DNA from: an uncultured Desulfovibrio sp.
Lineage (GTDB): Bacteria; Desulfobacterota; Desulfovibrionia; Desulfovibrionales; Desulfovibrionaceae
Direction of reading: 5' to 3'
Length of the DNA stretch: 64,000 nucleotides
NCBI RefSeq assembly: GCF_944324505.1
Contig: NZ_CALUWO010000003.1
Location: 186,001 to 250,000, forward strand
The notes beneath the pieces are model-generated. The model was not told where the DNA came from. It saw only the letters and a program-made list of their open reading frames with translations, and did not search any database. The position numbers and the translations under genes were made by a program. Positions within the stretch are counted from its first letter, which is position 1; each line of letters begins with the position of its first letter. Positions 25,524 to 33,126 of the stretch are shown in pieces.

Positions 25524-26299
25524 TGTCGCCCGGGAATGTGCCCTCCCAGGAAATGGTCCCCGATGCGGATGCGCCGGTGTCGCGGCCGCGCAACAGCCTG
25601 CTGCTGCATGTCTGCTGCGGGCCGTGCTCCATCATGCCGGTCCGGCGTCTGCTGGATGAGGGCTTTGCCGTGACGGCCTGGTTCATGAATCCCAATATTC
25701 AGCCCCTGAGCGAATATTTTCGCCGCCGGGAAGCAGCCGGACAGTGCGCCGAACGCCTGGGCATTGACATTATCTATGAGGATGCCCCGTGGGACCTTAC
25801 CGCCTGGCTGCGGGCCGTGGCCGGACGGGATACGCCCCCGCAGCGCTGCACCTGGTGCTGTGTGAGCCGCATGGAAGCCACCTGTGCCGCAGCCAGACGC
25901 ATGGGCTTTGCCTATTTTTCCAGCAGCCTGCTGTATTCGCGCTATCAGCCCCACGAGGTCATTGCCAGGGCCGGCCGCCTGCTGGGCGATGGCAGGGTGC
26001 GGGTACTGCCGGAGATTGACAGCGTGGAAACGGCCGCCATGCCGCCGGCAGATCAGGGAGAAGCCTGCCCTGCTCTGCCCGCCGCAACGCACGGGGCCGC
26101 ACCTGCGGCAGCTGGTCCCCGCTTTGTCTATCGCGACTTCCGCACCGACTGGCAGGCCGGAATTGATGCCTCCCTTGCCTGGGGCGTGTATCGTCAGCCC
26201 TACTGTGGCTGTGTGTACAGCGAGGCTGAACGCTATCACAAGAAGTTGCGTCGCCTCATCACGTCAGGCGGGGGACAGGGGCAGGCTCCGAAGAAATAA
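25508..26299 (+). CDS. queH: Epoxyqueuosine reductase QueH
   Basis: 263 residues. The DUF208 signature is clear: LLLHVCCGPCS (Cys36, 37, 40), RCTWCCVSRM, and YRQPYCGCVYSE, providing cysteines for the 4Fe-4S cluster and metal site. It reduces epoxyqueuosine to queuosine in the wobble base of GUN tRNAs and replaces the cobalamin enzyme QueG in many anaerobes. The ATG overlaps the RNase E/G stop by 16 bases with no strong ribosome-binding site, so translational coupling is likely. An Ala/Pro-rich insert of about 30 residues (185-214) is not part of the usual core. It is followed by tRNA-Asn, itself a queuosine target. Confidence 0.93.
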   Translation: MSASLMSPGNVPSQEMVPDADAPVSRPRNSLLLHVCCGPCSIMPVRRLLDEGFAVTAWFMNPNIQPLSEYFRRREAAGQCAERLGIDIIYEDAPWDLTAWLRAVAGRDTPPQRCTWCCVSRMEATCAAARRMGFAYFSSSLLYSRYQPHEVIARAGRLLGDGRVRVLPEIDSVETAAMPPADQGEACPALPAATHGAAPAAAGPRFVYRDFRTDWQAGIDASLAWGVYRQPYCGCVYSEAERYHKKLRRLITSGGGQGQAPKK

Positions 26300-26308
26300 A
26301 TTTTTTCC

Positions 26309-26337
26309 TTGACCCGTGACGAAAAGATGTGTAAACA
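26309..26337 (+). promoter_or_regulatory. Promoter of tRNA-Asn copy 1
   Basis: TTGACC (26309-26314), 17-base spacer, TAAACA (26332-26337); 23 bases before the tRNA. Confidence 0.65.
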
Positions 26338-26359
26338 CTCTTCCGTTGGCTCAACCAAT

Positions 26360-26435
26360 TCCCCGATAGCTCAATCGGCAGAGCGGGTGACTGTTAATCA
26401 CTAGGTTGGCGGTTCAAGTCCGTCTCGGGGAGCCA
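26360..26435 (+). tRNA. tRNA-Asn (anticodon GTT), copy 1
   Basis: 76 nucleotides including CCA. Acceptor TCCCCGA/TCGGGGA, anticodon loop CTGTTAA with GTT, T arm GGTTCAAGT. The sequence is identical at every position to the second copy at 28916-28991. GTT is a target for queuosine, made with the QueH encoded directly upstream. Confidence 0.97.
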
Positions 26436-26444
26436 CGAAACTTT

Positions 26445-26478
26445 CGCCCCTGCGCAAGCAGGGGCGTTTTTTATTTTT
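26445..26478 (+). terminator. Terminator of tRNA-Asn copy 1
   Basis: Perfect 9-bp stem (26445-26453 with 26458-26466) with a GCAA tetraloop and a long T-rich tail. Confidence 0.8.
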
Positions 26479-26487
26479 CTAGGCGTA

Positions 26488-26520
26488 AAAGAAATAGCCC
26501 CTGAGGGGGGTTTCTTTTTC
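26488..26520 (-). terminator. Bidirectional terminator at the 3' end of the DUF262 gene
   Basis: CCCC/GGGG stem with outer GAAA/TTTC pairs (26491-26514) and T-rich flanks on both strands, 61 bases past the minus-strand stop. Confidence 0.45.
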
Positions 26521-26580
26521 TGGAGTAGCGCCGTGTTTTTACTGGAAGGTTGCATGAATTCTACCAAAATACGGCAGATG

Positions 26581-28683
26581 TCATTCATTTTTTGATTTCA
26601 TATAAAAGATGAGTTCGCTTTCATCCACGCCGTATAATTCAAAAAATCGGCGCAGGCGTACTATTTTGGCATTGGTATTCATGTGGGTAAGAAGCCAGAT
26701 GCCTGGTACAATTTCTACCCCGATGCTTCCCCTTGGTTTAGATGAGGAGACGACATTGCTGAGAAGATCATCATATACTTTCGAGCGCAGTAGCTTCGCC
26801 AGAATGGAAGGATCTTCGGCATGAAGCCATGAAACAACTGTTTGATACATTTCCGACCAGCGTGAGGTGTAATGATTCTCAGCCCTCCACCGAAAGTATA
26901 CAAGATGTCTCCCGATGAAATTGCAGTCTTCGCCAAGGTCACAGCTGTCAAGCTGTTTTTCTTTGGGATGAAAAGATGGCGACCGGTCGTATGGCCATAT
27001 CTGGAGAGCTTTCTGTCGCAGTGTCTCACTGCGCTCTTGAAGCTCTGTCAGTGTCCATGAATCCTTTTGGGCAATGTCCTGATTCATGCGCAGGCCGGAA
27101 TGGCGAAATCCGTTTTGGGCATCCCGCTTGGCGCAGAAAGAAAGGTTGCTGTACGACGGGTTATATGGTTTTGCCACCAACGTAAGATTTGCTATGCGGT
27201 GTAGCCATTCCGCATGGATAATTTCCGCATCCGAGCCAAGTTGACTTTTCCATGCAGGAGTAAGTGTTTGGGGCATAATGTGTTCAATAGTATACTCTCC
27301 GTTTGTGAGATGGCGCCATACATCTTTTGTTTCCAGTGTACCGTAGTTCTCTAGACGCTCGAGCAGATAGATTTTATTTTTTGACTTCATATTATAGATA
27401 TTTTTGCTGGTGAAAATACGGCCAAACTCAGCATCGTCTGGAAACCGTCCACTTTCTCGCCGCGCAGAGAGAGCATATTTGAGCTTTTCCACATAGTTTT
27501 CCGCTGTTCCATCAAAACGCATAATTTCCTTGTGTAGGGCAATAAATATCTTATTTAGCGCATTGGTTGGGACTTCACAGATAATGCGCCGGAAAAGAAA
27601 ACTTTCAATAATCATAAAAATGTCAGTGAGTTCTGAAAGATTAAGAAGCTCTTCCTGATAATGAAGGCGCAAGATCTCAAGCAAAAAAGGACGGCTGACA
27701 GTTGTTTCCAGCCAGTTCAAACGAAAGATGCAGTTATTGAGACGTTCGCTTTTTGTTCCTCCACAAAGAAGATATTTATAGTATGTAGCATAGTTTACGA
27801 GATCATGTAACAGCTCTTCAATATTATTTTTCGAAGGATGGGGCCATATGCCATGTACATATTCTTTAAAGGCACGGTATGTCTTGTGCATGACAGGCGT
27901 TGTCTGCTGCTTGACACTAAGAAAATCTCGAATAAACAGACTTACATCGTAATTTGTATATTCTTCAATATTGTTCCAGTAATGTTCATAAAAATTTTCC
28001 TGAGTTGAGGTGTCTAGTCCCATCAGGATAAAATTACGTATTTTATCGCCTTCACTCAGGGCAAGACCCGTGGAATTAAGACTTTCAAAAATTAGCTGTG
28101 GATCATCTTCTGAGGCGTTCAGCCTGATATGGATGATAACAAGGCGGTTTAGTGCATCAAACAGTGTATCTACAGGAAGCTCCTGCAAACGGAGTCTCTT
28201 GCAGAAATAGTCGTAATTGATGGTAATGTTCGAATCTTCAATATATCCAGATGAATCTTCGAAGAGTTTTTGGAAGGCCTTTTGATCATTTTTGACGGGT
28301 TTTAGCTTAATTCTTGTTTCTTTCGATTTCCATTTATCGATAAGGTATTCTTCCTGAATCATTTGGGCAAGCTGAATATTACTGGATACGAGTTCTCCAG
28401 AGTGAAGAAGATTGTGTATGGCAAGCAGAAGCAAGGAAACCGTTGTCAGCCGCTGCTGCCCGTCGATGATAAGAAACTGCTCGCTGGAGGCTTCGGAGTC
28501 GTAGGAGGAGACAATACAGCCGAAAAAATGACTCTTGTGCCCTGATGTTTTCAGGCGTACGAGATCGTCGAAGAGCTGTTTGCACTGTTCGTTCTTCCAA
28601 TTGTAATTTCGCTGATATACAGGAATGACAAAGCGTTTTCGCGAACTCATATATTCAAGAAGGTTGATGGCATCGCCTCTCAT
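26581..28683 (-). CDS. DUF262-DUF1524 protein, GmrSD-type putative defence nuclease
   Basis: 700 residues; GAGGAGG precedes the ATG at 28683. Residues 8-230 are a DUF262 (GmrS/ParB-like NTPase) domain with IDGQQRLTT at 73-81 and FESLNSTGLALSEGDKIRNF at 199-218. Residues about 425-560 are a DUF1524 (GmrD, His-Me/HNH-like) domain with TIEHIMPQ at 465-472 and HRIANLTLV at 495-503. The last 120 residues form a further region I do not recognise. This fused architecture is that of type IV restriction enzymes that cleave modified phage DNA; target here is unknown. The gene is strikingly AT-rich and uses different codons from all neighbours, and it sits between two identical tRNA-Asn units, indicating horizontal acquisition. 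No methylase, integrase or partner accompanies it. Confidence 0.85.
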   Translation of the reverse strand: MRGDAINLLEYMSSRKRFVIPVYQRNYNWKNEQCKQLFDDLVRLKTSGHKSHFFGCIVSSYDSEASSEQFLIIDGQQRLTTVSLLLLAIHNLLHSGELVSSNIQLAQMIQEEYLIDKWKSKETRIKLKPVKNDQKAFQKLFEDSSGYIEDSNITINYDYFCKRLRLQELPVDTLFDALNRLVIIHIRLNASEDDPQLIFESLNSTGLALSEGDKIRNFILMGLDTSTQENFYEHYWNNIEEYTNYDVSLFIRDFLSVKQQTTPVMHKTYRAFKEYVHGIWPHPSKNNIEELLHDLVNYATYYKYLLCGGTKSERLNNCIFRLNWLETTVSRPFLLEILRLHYQEELLNLSELTDIFMIIESFLFRRIICEVPTNALNKIFIALHKEIMRFDGTAENYVEKLKYALSARRESGRFPDDAEFGRIFTSKNIYNMKSKNKIYLLERLENYGTLETKDVWRHLTNGEYTIEHIMPQTLTPAWKSQLGSDAEIIHAEWLHRIANLTLVAKPYNPSYSNLSFCAKRDAQNGFRHSGLRMNQDIAQKDSWTLTELQERSETLRQKALQIWPYDRSPSFHPKEKQLDSCDLGEDCNFIGRHLVYFRWRAENHYTSRWSEMYQTVVSWLHAEDPSILAKLLRSKVYDDLLSNVVSSSKPRGSIGVEIVPGIWLLTHMNTNAKIVRLRRFFELYGVDESELIFYMKSKNE

Positions 28684-28716
28684 TATAGCCTCCTCGCGGT
28701 TATGCGATATGGTAAG

Positions 28717-28745
28717 AAATTATCTTAATTGGTGGAGTACTTCAA
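28717..28745 (-). promoter_or_regulatory. Promoter of the DUF262-DUF1524 gene
   Basis: Minus strand TTGAAG (28740-28745), 17-base spacer, TAATTT (28717-28722), 33 bases before the start codon, in AT-rich sequence. Confidence 0.5.
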
Positions 28746-28864
28746 GATAAATAACTGTCTTTCTATTTGCTGCTTCAAGGCGGCGCGTGGTGATTTGGCA
28801 AGGGCTGTTTCGTGCTCCTCGTTTGGCCCGTCGGATATGTTTGCAAAAAAAAGCGGATTTTTCC

Positions 28865-28893
28865 TTGACAGAAAGCGGTGCTTTCGGTAAACA
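28865..28893 (+). promoter_or_regulatory. Promoter of tRNA-Asn copy 2
   Basis: Perfect TTGACA (28865-28870), 17-base spacer, TAAACA (28888-28893). The spacer differs from copy 1 and contains the inverted repeat GAAAGC/GCTTTC. Confidence 0.7.
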
Positions 28894-28915
28894 CATCTTC
28901 GTTGGTTCGACACAT

Positions 28916-28991
28916 TCCCCGATAGCTCAATCGGCAGAGCGGGTGACTGTTAATCACTAGGTTGGCGGTTCAAGTCCGTCTCGGGGAGCCA
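28916..28991 (+). tRNA. tRNA-Asn (anticodon GTT), copy 2
   Basis: 76 nucleotides, identical to copy 1 at 26360-26435. The identity continues through the terminator with a single base change between tRNA and hairpin. The two copies are 2.5 kb apart in direct orientation. Confidence 0.97.
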
Positions 28992-29000
28992 CGAAACTTC

Positions 29001-29030
29001 CGCCCCTGCGCAAGCAGGGGCGTTTTTGTT
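29001..29030 (+). terminator. Terminator of tRNA-Asn copy 2
   Basis: Same 9-bp stem and GCAA tetraloop as copy 1 (29001-29009 with 29014-29022), with a shorter T-run. Confidence 0.8.
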
Positions 29031-29132
29031 ATGCGCGCCACAGGCGTCAGGGCTGCCTGACATTCAGGGGCGCGCCCTCCTCCGCGGCTACGTTTTCCAC
29101 GTCACTATTGCTGTCCCATGGCGCGTCGATGG

Positions 29133-29537
29133 TCAGAACAGGCGTTCTGCCGTGGCCGGCTCTGGCTGATCCTCCGCTGCTGGCAGGCGCACACGGGGAC
29201 AGCAGGCCTGGTGAAGAACGGGGCTGCTTTCGCAGCAGTCCTGCGCATCACAGAACAGTTCCGCGCCGCGCCTGGGCGCAAGATAGACATAGCCGCGATC
29301 CTCCGGCGCGGGAAGGCAGTGCAGAAAGCGGGGGGACCGGGGCAGCAGCCTGTGGCCGTCGTCATGGCACGCAAAGACCACTTCCAGCCGTGCCCCGCAG
29401 GGGCAGCGCTGCCGCCAGCGGCCGTCAATGGCATATTCCGTGGGGGTTCTGCGGTCATAGACAAGGGCAAGGCCCCAGCCGATCTGCTGCGTTTCCAGCA
29501 GGTGCCTGGCGCCGCATTGCTGACAGATGATGTGCAT
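29133..29537 (-). CDS. Cys-rich zinc-ribbon-like hypothetical protein (134 aa)
   Basis: AGGGAGA precedes the ATG at 29537. The N-terminus reads MHIICQQCGARHLLE and continues with a second pair RCPCGARLEV, a CX2C...CXC zinc-ribbon-like arrangement. Further cysteines lie near the C-terminus (FCDAQDCCESS, ACCPRV). The middle contains a stretch with aromatic and basic residues but no recognised enzyme motif. It is convergent with tRNA-Asn copy 2 and follows the terminator of the export gene. Function unknown; a small metal-binding adaptor is possible. Confidence 0.65.
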   Translation of the reverse strand: MHIICQQCGARHLLETQQIGWGLALVYDRRTPTEYAIDGRWRQRCPCGARLEVVFACHDDGHRLLPRSPRFLHCLPAPEDRGYVYLAPRRGAELFCDAQDCCESSPVLHQACCPRVRLPAAEDQPEPATAERLF

Positions 29538-29584
29538 GATGTCTCCCTGTACTGGTCTGGCAGGCAGCATAGCTCCCCTGCCGC

Positions 29585-29612
29585 AAAACGAAAAGCCCCG
29601 CCGGAGCGGGGC
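29585..29612 (-). terminator. Terminator after the polysaccharide export gene
   Basis: Perfect 7-bp GC stem (29595-29601 with 29606-29612), four-base loop, then TTTTCGTTTT on the minus strand. Confidence 0.7.
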
Positions 29613-29641
29613 ATTCTTCACGCGGGAGAGGAAAAGGCGTT

Positions 29642-31204
29642 CTACAGCCCTGTGGCCAGGCGCAGGACTGTTCCGGCCGAAACTGCCACCTGCATGAGCA
29701 CCGTGGAAACGTCCTTGACGGCCTGCATGTTCTTGGACTCCACGCGCGGCAGCACAAGGATCTGATCCCCGGCGTGAATGTCGTCCGCATCGTGGGATAC
29801 GGAGCCGTTCTGGTGCATGACCAGCACATGCTCCTGATCCGCCCGGTTGTTGTAGCCGCCAGCCCCTTTGATGTAGTCGTCCAGGTCCTTGTCCTCATCC
29901 CAGAGCATGGCCTGCGGCATCATGACTTCGCCGTTGACAAGCACCACATCGCTTTTGGCGGGTATGACGATGACGTCCCCGTCTTCCAGGGCCAGGTCAC
30001 CCACCTTGTCGCCATTGCCCAGCACCACAATGCCCTCGGGTTCCACGGTTTTGGCGCGCTCCACAAACTTGCTGATCATTTCCGCTTCCTTGGCGCGGAT
30101 CTGCGTTTCTTCCGAACTGGACGAAGAGGCCGTGAGGGCGCTTTCCTCCAGGCGGCGCAGGCCGTCGGCAATGGCCTTTTTCTGTTGCTGAGCCACGCTC
30201 TTGCGCTTGATGTGGATGCCTTCGATATTGGCCCGTCCCGGTTCCACGGCAATGAACTGAAGCACTTCGCCCAGGCGTGCCCCGCGCCGCACCGGGAAAC
30301 TGCGTGCGCCGCGCACCGCGCCCTGGACCTGCACGGTCAGGGTATTGCCCGGATTGTCGGCCATGAAGGTCAGCTGGTCACCATCCTGCAGGATGAGGCC
30401 ATCCAGCTCGCGCAGCGGCAGATAGGTATTGTAGGGGGTTCCGTTGCGGATACCCTTGAGGGAAATGTGGCTGGCCGTATTTTCGGGATCAGCCAGGCGC
30501 AGCAGCTCTTTGCCGGATGTCTTGCCCGGCCGCAGCTCGAACAGGGCACTGTTGCGCACCACGCCGGCCACGCTGACCGTGGGGCCCTTGTCTCGCACCA
30601 CCAGGGTATCGCCATCCATAAAGCGGATCTGCGGCAGATCGCCGCGCTGGATAAAGGGATAGAGGTCAAAGGTCTGCACTACTCTGCCCCCGCGTGTCAG
30701 CTCGATGTCACGATAGCTGCCGCGCCGGGGGTCAATGCCGCCGGCCTTGTCCAGAAAGGCCAGCACCGTATCGCCGGGAGTGCCACTGTAGCGGCCTGGC
30801 CGGGCCACATTGCCGGTGATGAAGAGGGACACGGGCTGATTGTCCAGCGGAGCCACATAGATCTGGCTGTCGCCATGGCCAGAGGCAGCCAGTTTGCTCT
30901 TGATGGCATCATTAAGACGGCTGTAGGCCAGACCGGCCACCATCATGTCCCCCACGCCAGGAAGGGACACATGACCGGCGGAATCCACGGTCAGGGTGTC
31001 ATCCACGGTCAGGCTGCCGCCCCACAGCCGAAGGACGATGCGGTCGCCGGGCATGATCTGCCGGTTGCCGGCATCGGTGCTGCCCTTGCTGAAGTTGCCC
31101 TGAAACAGATTGGCCCCGTAGGGGGTCGGGCTGTCGGCGGCGGGGGCGGGCCGGGCAGACAGGCAGAGCGCCAGAAGCAGCAGGGAAAAAAAGGCATATT
31201 TCAT
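29642..31204 (-). CDS. Polysaccharide biosynthesis/export protein (OPX, Wza-like) with SLBB domains
   Basis: 520 residues with a signal peptide (1-22, ending PAPAAD) and GAGGA before the ATG at 31204. The Poly_export domain follows (IMPGDRIVLRLWGG...DSAGHVSLPGVG), then SLBB-type repeats (VSLFITGNVARPGRYSG; VSVAGVVRNSALFELRPG; VQVQGAVRGARSFPVRRG; VVLVNGEVMMPQAML). OPX proteins form outer-membrane or periplasmic channels for exopolysaccharide. No lipobox is visible here and the upstream gene encodes a lipoprotein that could serve as partner. No glycosyltransferase, Wzc or Wzy gene is adjacent. A 9-bp hairpin (31262-31283) lies in the 104-base spacer after the lipoprotein gene and may modulate expression. 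Confidence 0.88.
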   Translation of the reverse strand: MKYAFFSLLLLALCLSARPAPAADSPTPYGANLFQGNFSKGSTDAGNRQIMPGDRIVLRLWGGSLTVDDTLTVDSAGHVSLPGVGDMMVAGLAYSRLNDAIKSKLAASGHGDSQIYVAPLDNQPVSLFITGNVARPGRYSGTPGDTVLAFLDKAGGIDPRRGSYRDIELTRGGRVVQTFDLYPFIQRGDLPQIRFMDGDTLVVRDKGPTVSVAGVVRNSALFELRPGKTSGKELLRLADPENTASHISLKGIRNGTPYNTYLPLRELDGLILQDGDQLTFMADNPGNTLTVQVQGAVRGARSFPVRRGARLGEVLQFIAVEPGRANIEGIHIKRKSVAQQQKKAIADGLRRLEESALTASSSSSEETQIRAKEAEMISKFVERAKTVEPEGIVVLGNGDKVGDLALEDGDVIVIPAKSDVVLVNGEVMMPQAMLWDEDKDLDDYIKGAGGYNNRADQEHVLVMHQNGSVSHDADDIHAGDQILVLPRVESKNMQAVKDVSTVLMQVAVSAGTVLRLATGL

Positions 31205-31308
31205 GGGAGTTCCTCACAAGAGAAAGGCATGCCGGGGGCATGTCCTTTCCCGCAAACAGGGCGGGTCCGGCGGACCGGACCCGGGAATGCGAGCGAAGGC
31301 AGCGCGGG

Positions 31309-31728
31309 CTATTTTGCGGCCGGCTCTGCCGCTGGCGTGGCCTGGCCCTGCGCCGGTGCATCAGGCGAGCTGCCCTGCCCGGCGGCGGGATTGCTGAGAC
31401 CCTGCCCCCAGACGCGGGGTGCCAGACGCCAGACGCCCTTGCCATCCTTGCAGATCACCACCACTTCGGCTTCGTTGTGCTGACTGCGCACGGTGGCGCG
31501 CTTGCAGTCCTCGCCGGTGGCAGAGGTAAACAGGTCTTCCAGAAGAACCTGCACCTGCGGGCCGAACTGGGGGTCATCCAGCGTGGTGGAGGCGCCGGGC
31601 GCGGCATTGATCAGAAAACTTTCCACCGGTCCCGGCTGGTGGGGCGGCGTGGCATCCTCGCCGCCAAAAAGGCAGCCCTGAAGCGATGCTGCCAGCATAA
31701 GCGCCAGAATGGGCACGATTTTTTTCAT
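31309..31728 (-). CDS. Small lipoprotein (139 aa)
   Basis: AAGGAG precedes the ATG at 31728. The signal peptide MKKIVPILALMLAASLQGC ends in a lipobox (LQGC), so Cys19 should be lipidated. The mature part has a compact region (residues 40-105) with two cysteines in EDCKRATVR and VVVICKDGKGVWRLAP that could form a disulfide, then an Ala/Pro/Gln-rich tail. I do not recognise a family. The downstream gene encodes a Wza-like export protein in the same direction, suggesting a joint role in envelope polysaccharide export. Confidence 0.85.
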   Translation of the reverse strand: MKKIVPILALMLAASLQGCLFGGEDATPPHQPGPVESFLINAAPGASTTLDDPQFGPQVQVLLEDLFTSATGEDCKRATVRSQHNEAEVVVICKDGKGVWRLAPRVWGQGLSNPAAGQGSSPDAPAQGQATPAAEPAAK

Positions 31729-31765
31729 AATGGCTCCTTGCGGGCGACATGCACCCGCCTGCTTC

Positions 31766-31793
31766 ATCTTGCAGAGATTGCGTTTCCTGTCAA
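31766..31793 (-). promoter_or_regulatory. Candidate promoter for the lipoprotein-OPX pair
   Basis: Minus strand TTGACA (31788-31793), 16-base spacer, CAAGAT (31766-31771). The -35 is perfect, the -10 weak. Confidence 0.4.
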
Positions 31794-31838
31794 TGCGCGC
31801 CGGCCTGCCCGGGGGCTGTGTGAATCGGGGCGCAGCGC

Positions 31839-31866
31839 TTGCACTTTGGCTCCGTTCTGCTACCCT
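31839..31866 (+). promoter_or_regulatory. Candidate promoter for the molybdopterin-binding gene
   Basis: TTGCAC (31839-31844), 16-base spacer, TACCCT (31861-31866), 57 bases before the ATG. Confidence 0.4.
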
Positions 31867-31923
31867 GTTGGAGTTCCCGTATCGCAAACGGGCGCAGCCT
31901 TTCCCGAAGGTTCTGGAGGACGT

Positions 31924-32964
31924 ATGGCAAAAATGCAGATGAAGGTCATTGATGTACGCGAGGCCGTGGGTACGGTGCTCTGCCACGACATAACCCGCAT
32001 TGTGCCGGGAGAAAGCAAGGGGCCGGTGTTCCGCAAGGGACATGTGGTGCGCGAAGAGGACATCCCCGTGCTGCTGGATGTGGGCAAGGAGCACCTCTAC
32101 GTCTACGAACCTGCCCCTGGCATGGTGCACGAAAACGACGCGGCAGCCCGCATTGCCGCCGCCGTCTGCGGGGCCAACCTCAGCTGCAGTGACCCCAGGG
32201 AAGGTCGCATCAATTTTTCCGCCACCTGTCGCGGCATTCTTGAGGTGGATGTTCCCGTGCTTGCGGCCATCAACAGTATTGGCGAAATTACCCTGGCCAC
32301 GCTCCATTCCATGCGCCTGGTGGAAAAGGGGCAGGATGTGGCGGGAACGCGGGTGGTTCCGCTCATGATCGATGATGCACGGCTGCGCCGCATGGAGGCG
32401 CTGGTCAGCCGGCCCGTCATCCAGGTGCATCCGCTGTCTCCGGCTTCCGTGGGCATTGTGACCACCGGCAGCGAAATCTACAACGGCCGCATCAAGGATG
32501 CCTTTGGTCCGGTGCTGCGCCAGAAGTTTGCCGACCTGGGCTGCACGGTGCTGGGGCAGACCTTCAGCAGCGATGACGAGGCCATGACCTCGGGGGCCAT
32601 CATGGACTTTGTCCATCAGGGAGCGGACATGGTGGTGGTAACGGGGGGCATGTCCGTGGACCCGGACGACAAGACGCCCGCCTCCATCCGCGCCACGGGA
32701 GCGGAGATCGTCAGCTACGGTGCTCCGGTCTATCCCGGCGCCATGTTCCTGCTGGCCTTTCTGCCCGTTGCAGGCCGGCGTGTGCCCGTGCTGGGGCTGC
32801 CCGGCTGCGTCATGTATCACAAGGCCAGCATTTTCGAGCTGACCGTGCCGCGCCTGCTGGCCGGCCTGGACATTCTGCCGGGCGACATTGCCGCCATGGG
32901 GCACGGCGGATTCTGTGCGTCCTGCCCGCAGTGCCGCTACCCCATCTGTCCCTTTGGCAAATGA
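31924..32964 (+). CDS. MoeA/MogA-like molybdopterin-binding protein with Cys-rich tail
   Basis: 346 residues; GGAGGA precedes the ATG at 31924. The C-terminal half is a MoCF-biosynthesis fold: SVGIVTTGSEIYNGRIKDAFGP, then VVVTGGMSVDPDDKTPASIRATGAE, the typical substrate-binding loops. The N-terminal 170 residues resemble the MoeA-like first domains only loosely, so this is the molybdopterin-binding protein subgroup seen in anaerobes rather than canonical MoeA. The end reads CASCPQCRYPICPFGK, four cysteines likely to bind metal. It may insert molybdenum or tungsten or sense the cofactor. It stands alone between divergent lipoprotein genes and the Tm-1-like pair. Confidence 0.83.
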   Translation: MAKMQMKVIDVREAVGTVLCHDITRIVPGESKGPVFRKGHVVREEDIPVLLDVGKEHLYVYEPAPGMVHENDAAARIAAAVCGANLSCSDPREGRINFSATCRGILEVDVPVLAAINSIGEITLATLHSMRLVEKGQDVAGTRVVPLMIDDARLRRMEALVSRPVIQVHPLSPASVGIVTTGSEIYNGRIKDAFGPVLRQKFADLGCTVLGQTFSSDDEAMTSGAIMDFVHQGADMVVVTGGMSVDPDDKTPASIRATGAEIVSYGAPVYPGAMFLLAFLPVAGRRVPVLGLPGCVMYHKASIFELTVPRLLAGLDILPGDIAAMGHGGFCASCPQCRYPICPFGK

Positions 32965-33126
32965 TGGCGCAGAATGATGCCGCCTGACGGTCCGTTTCCT
33001 GCGGGCTGCGCGGCCGCAGTGCTGTGCACGTTTTCCCGCATTGCACCCGCCGGCGTTCTCTGCTAGCCAGAAAAAAAGCGGACCGCGGGCTGCTCTGCCA
33101 TGTGCGCGGCACGCAAAGGAGGCCCC

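Noticed and set aside
28725..28913. A 62-codon minus-strand frame between the DUF262 gene and tRNA-Asn copy 2
   Set aside because: No ribosome-binding site, overlaps the tRNA promoter and the promoter of the DUF262 gene, and no recognisable sequence; not accepted as a toxin or antitoxin partner.
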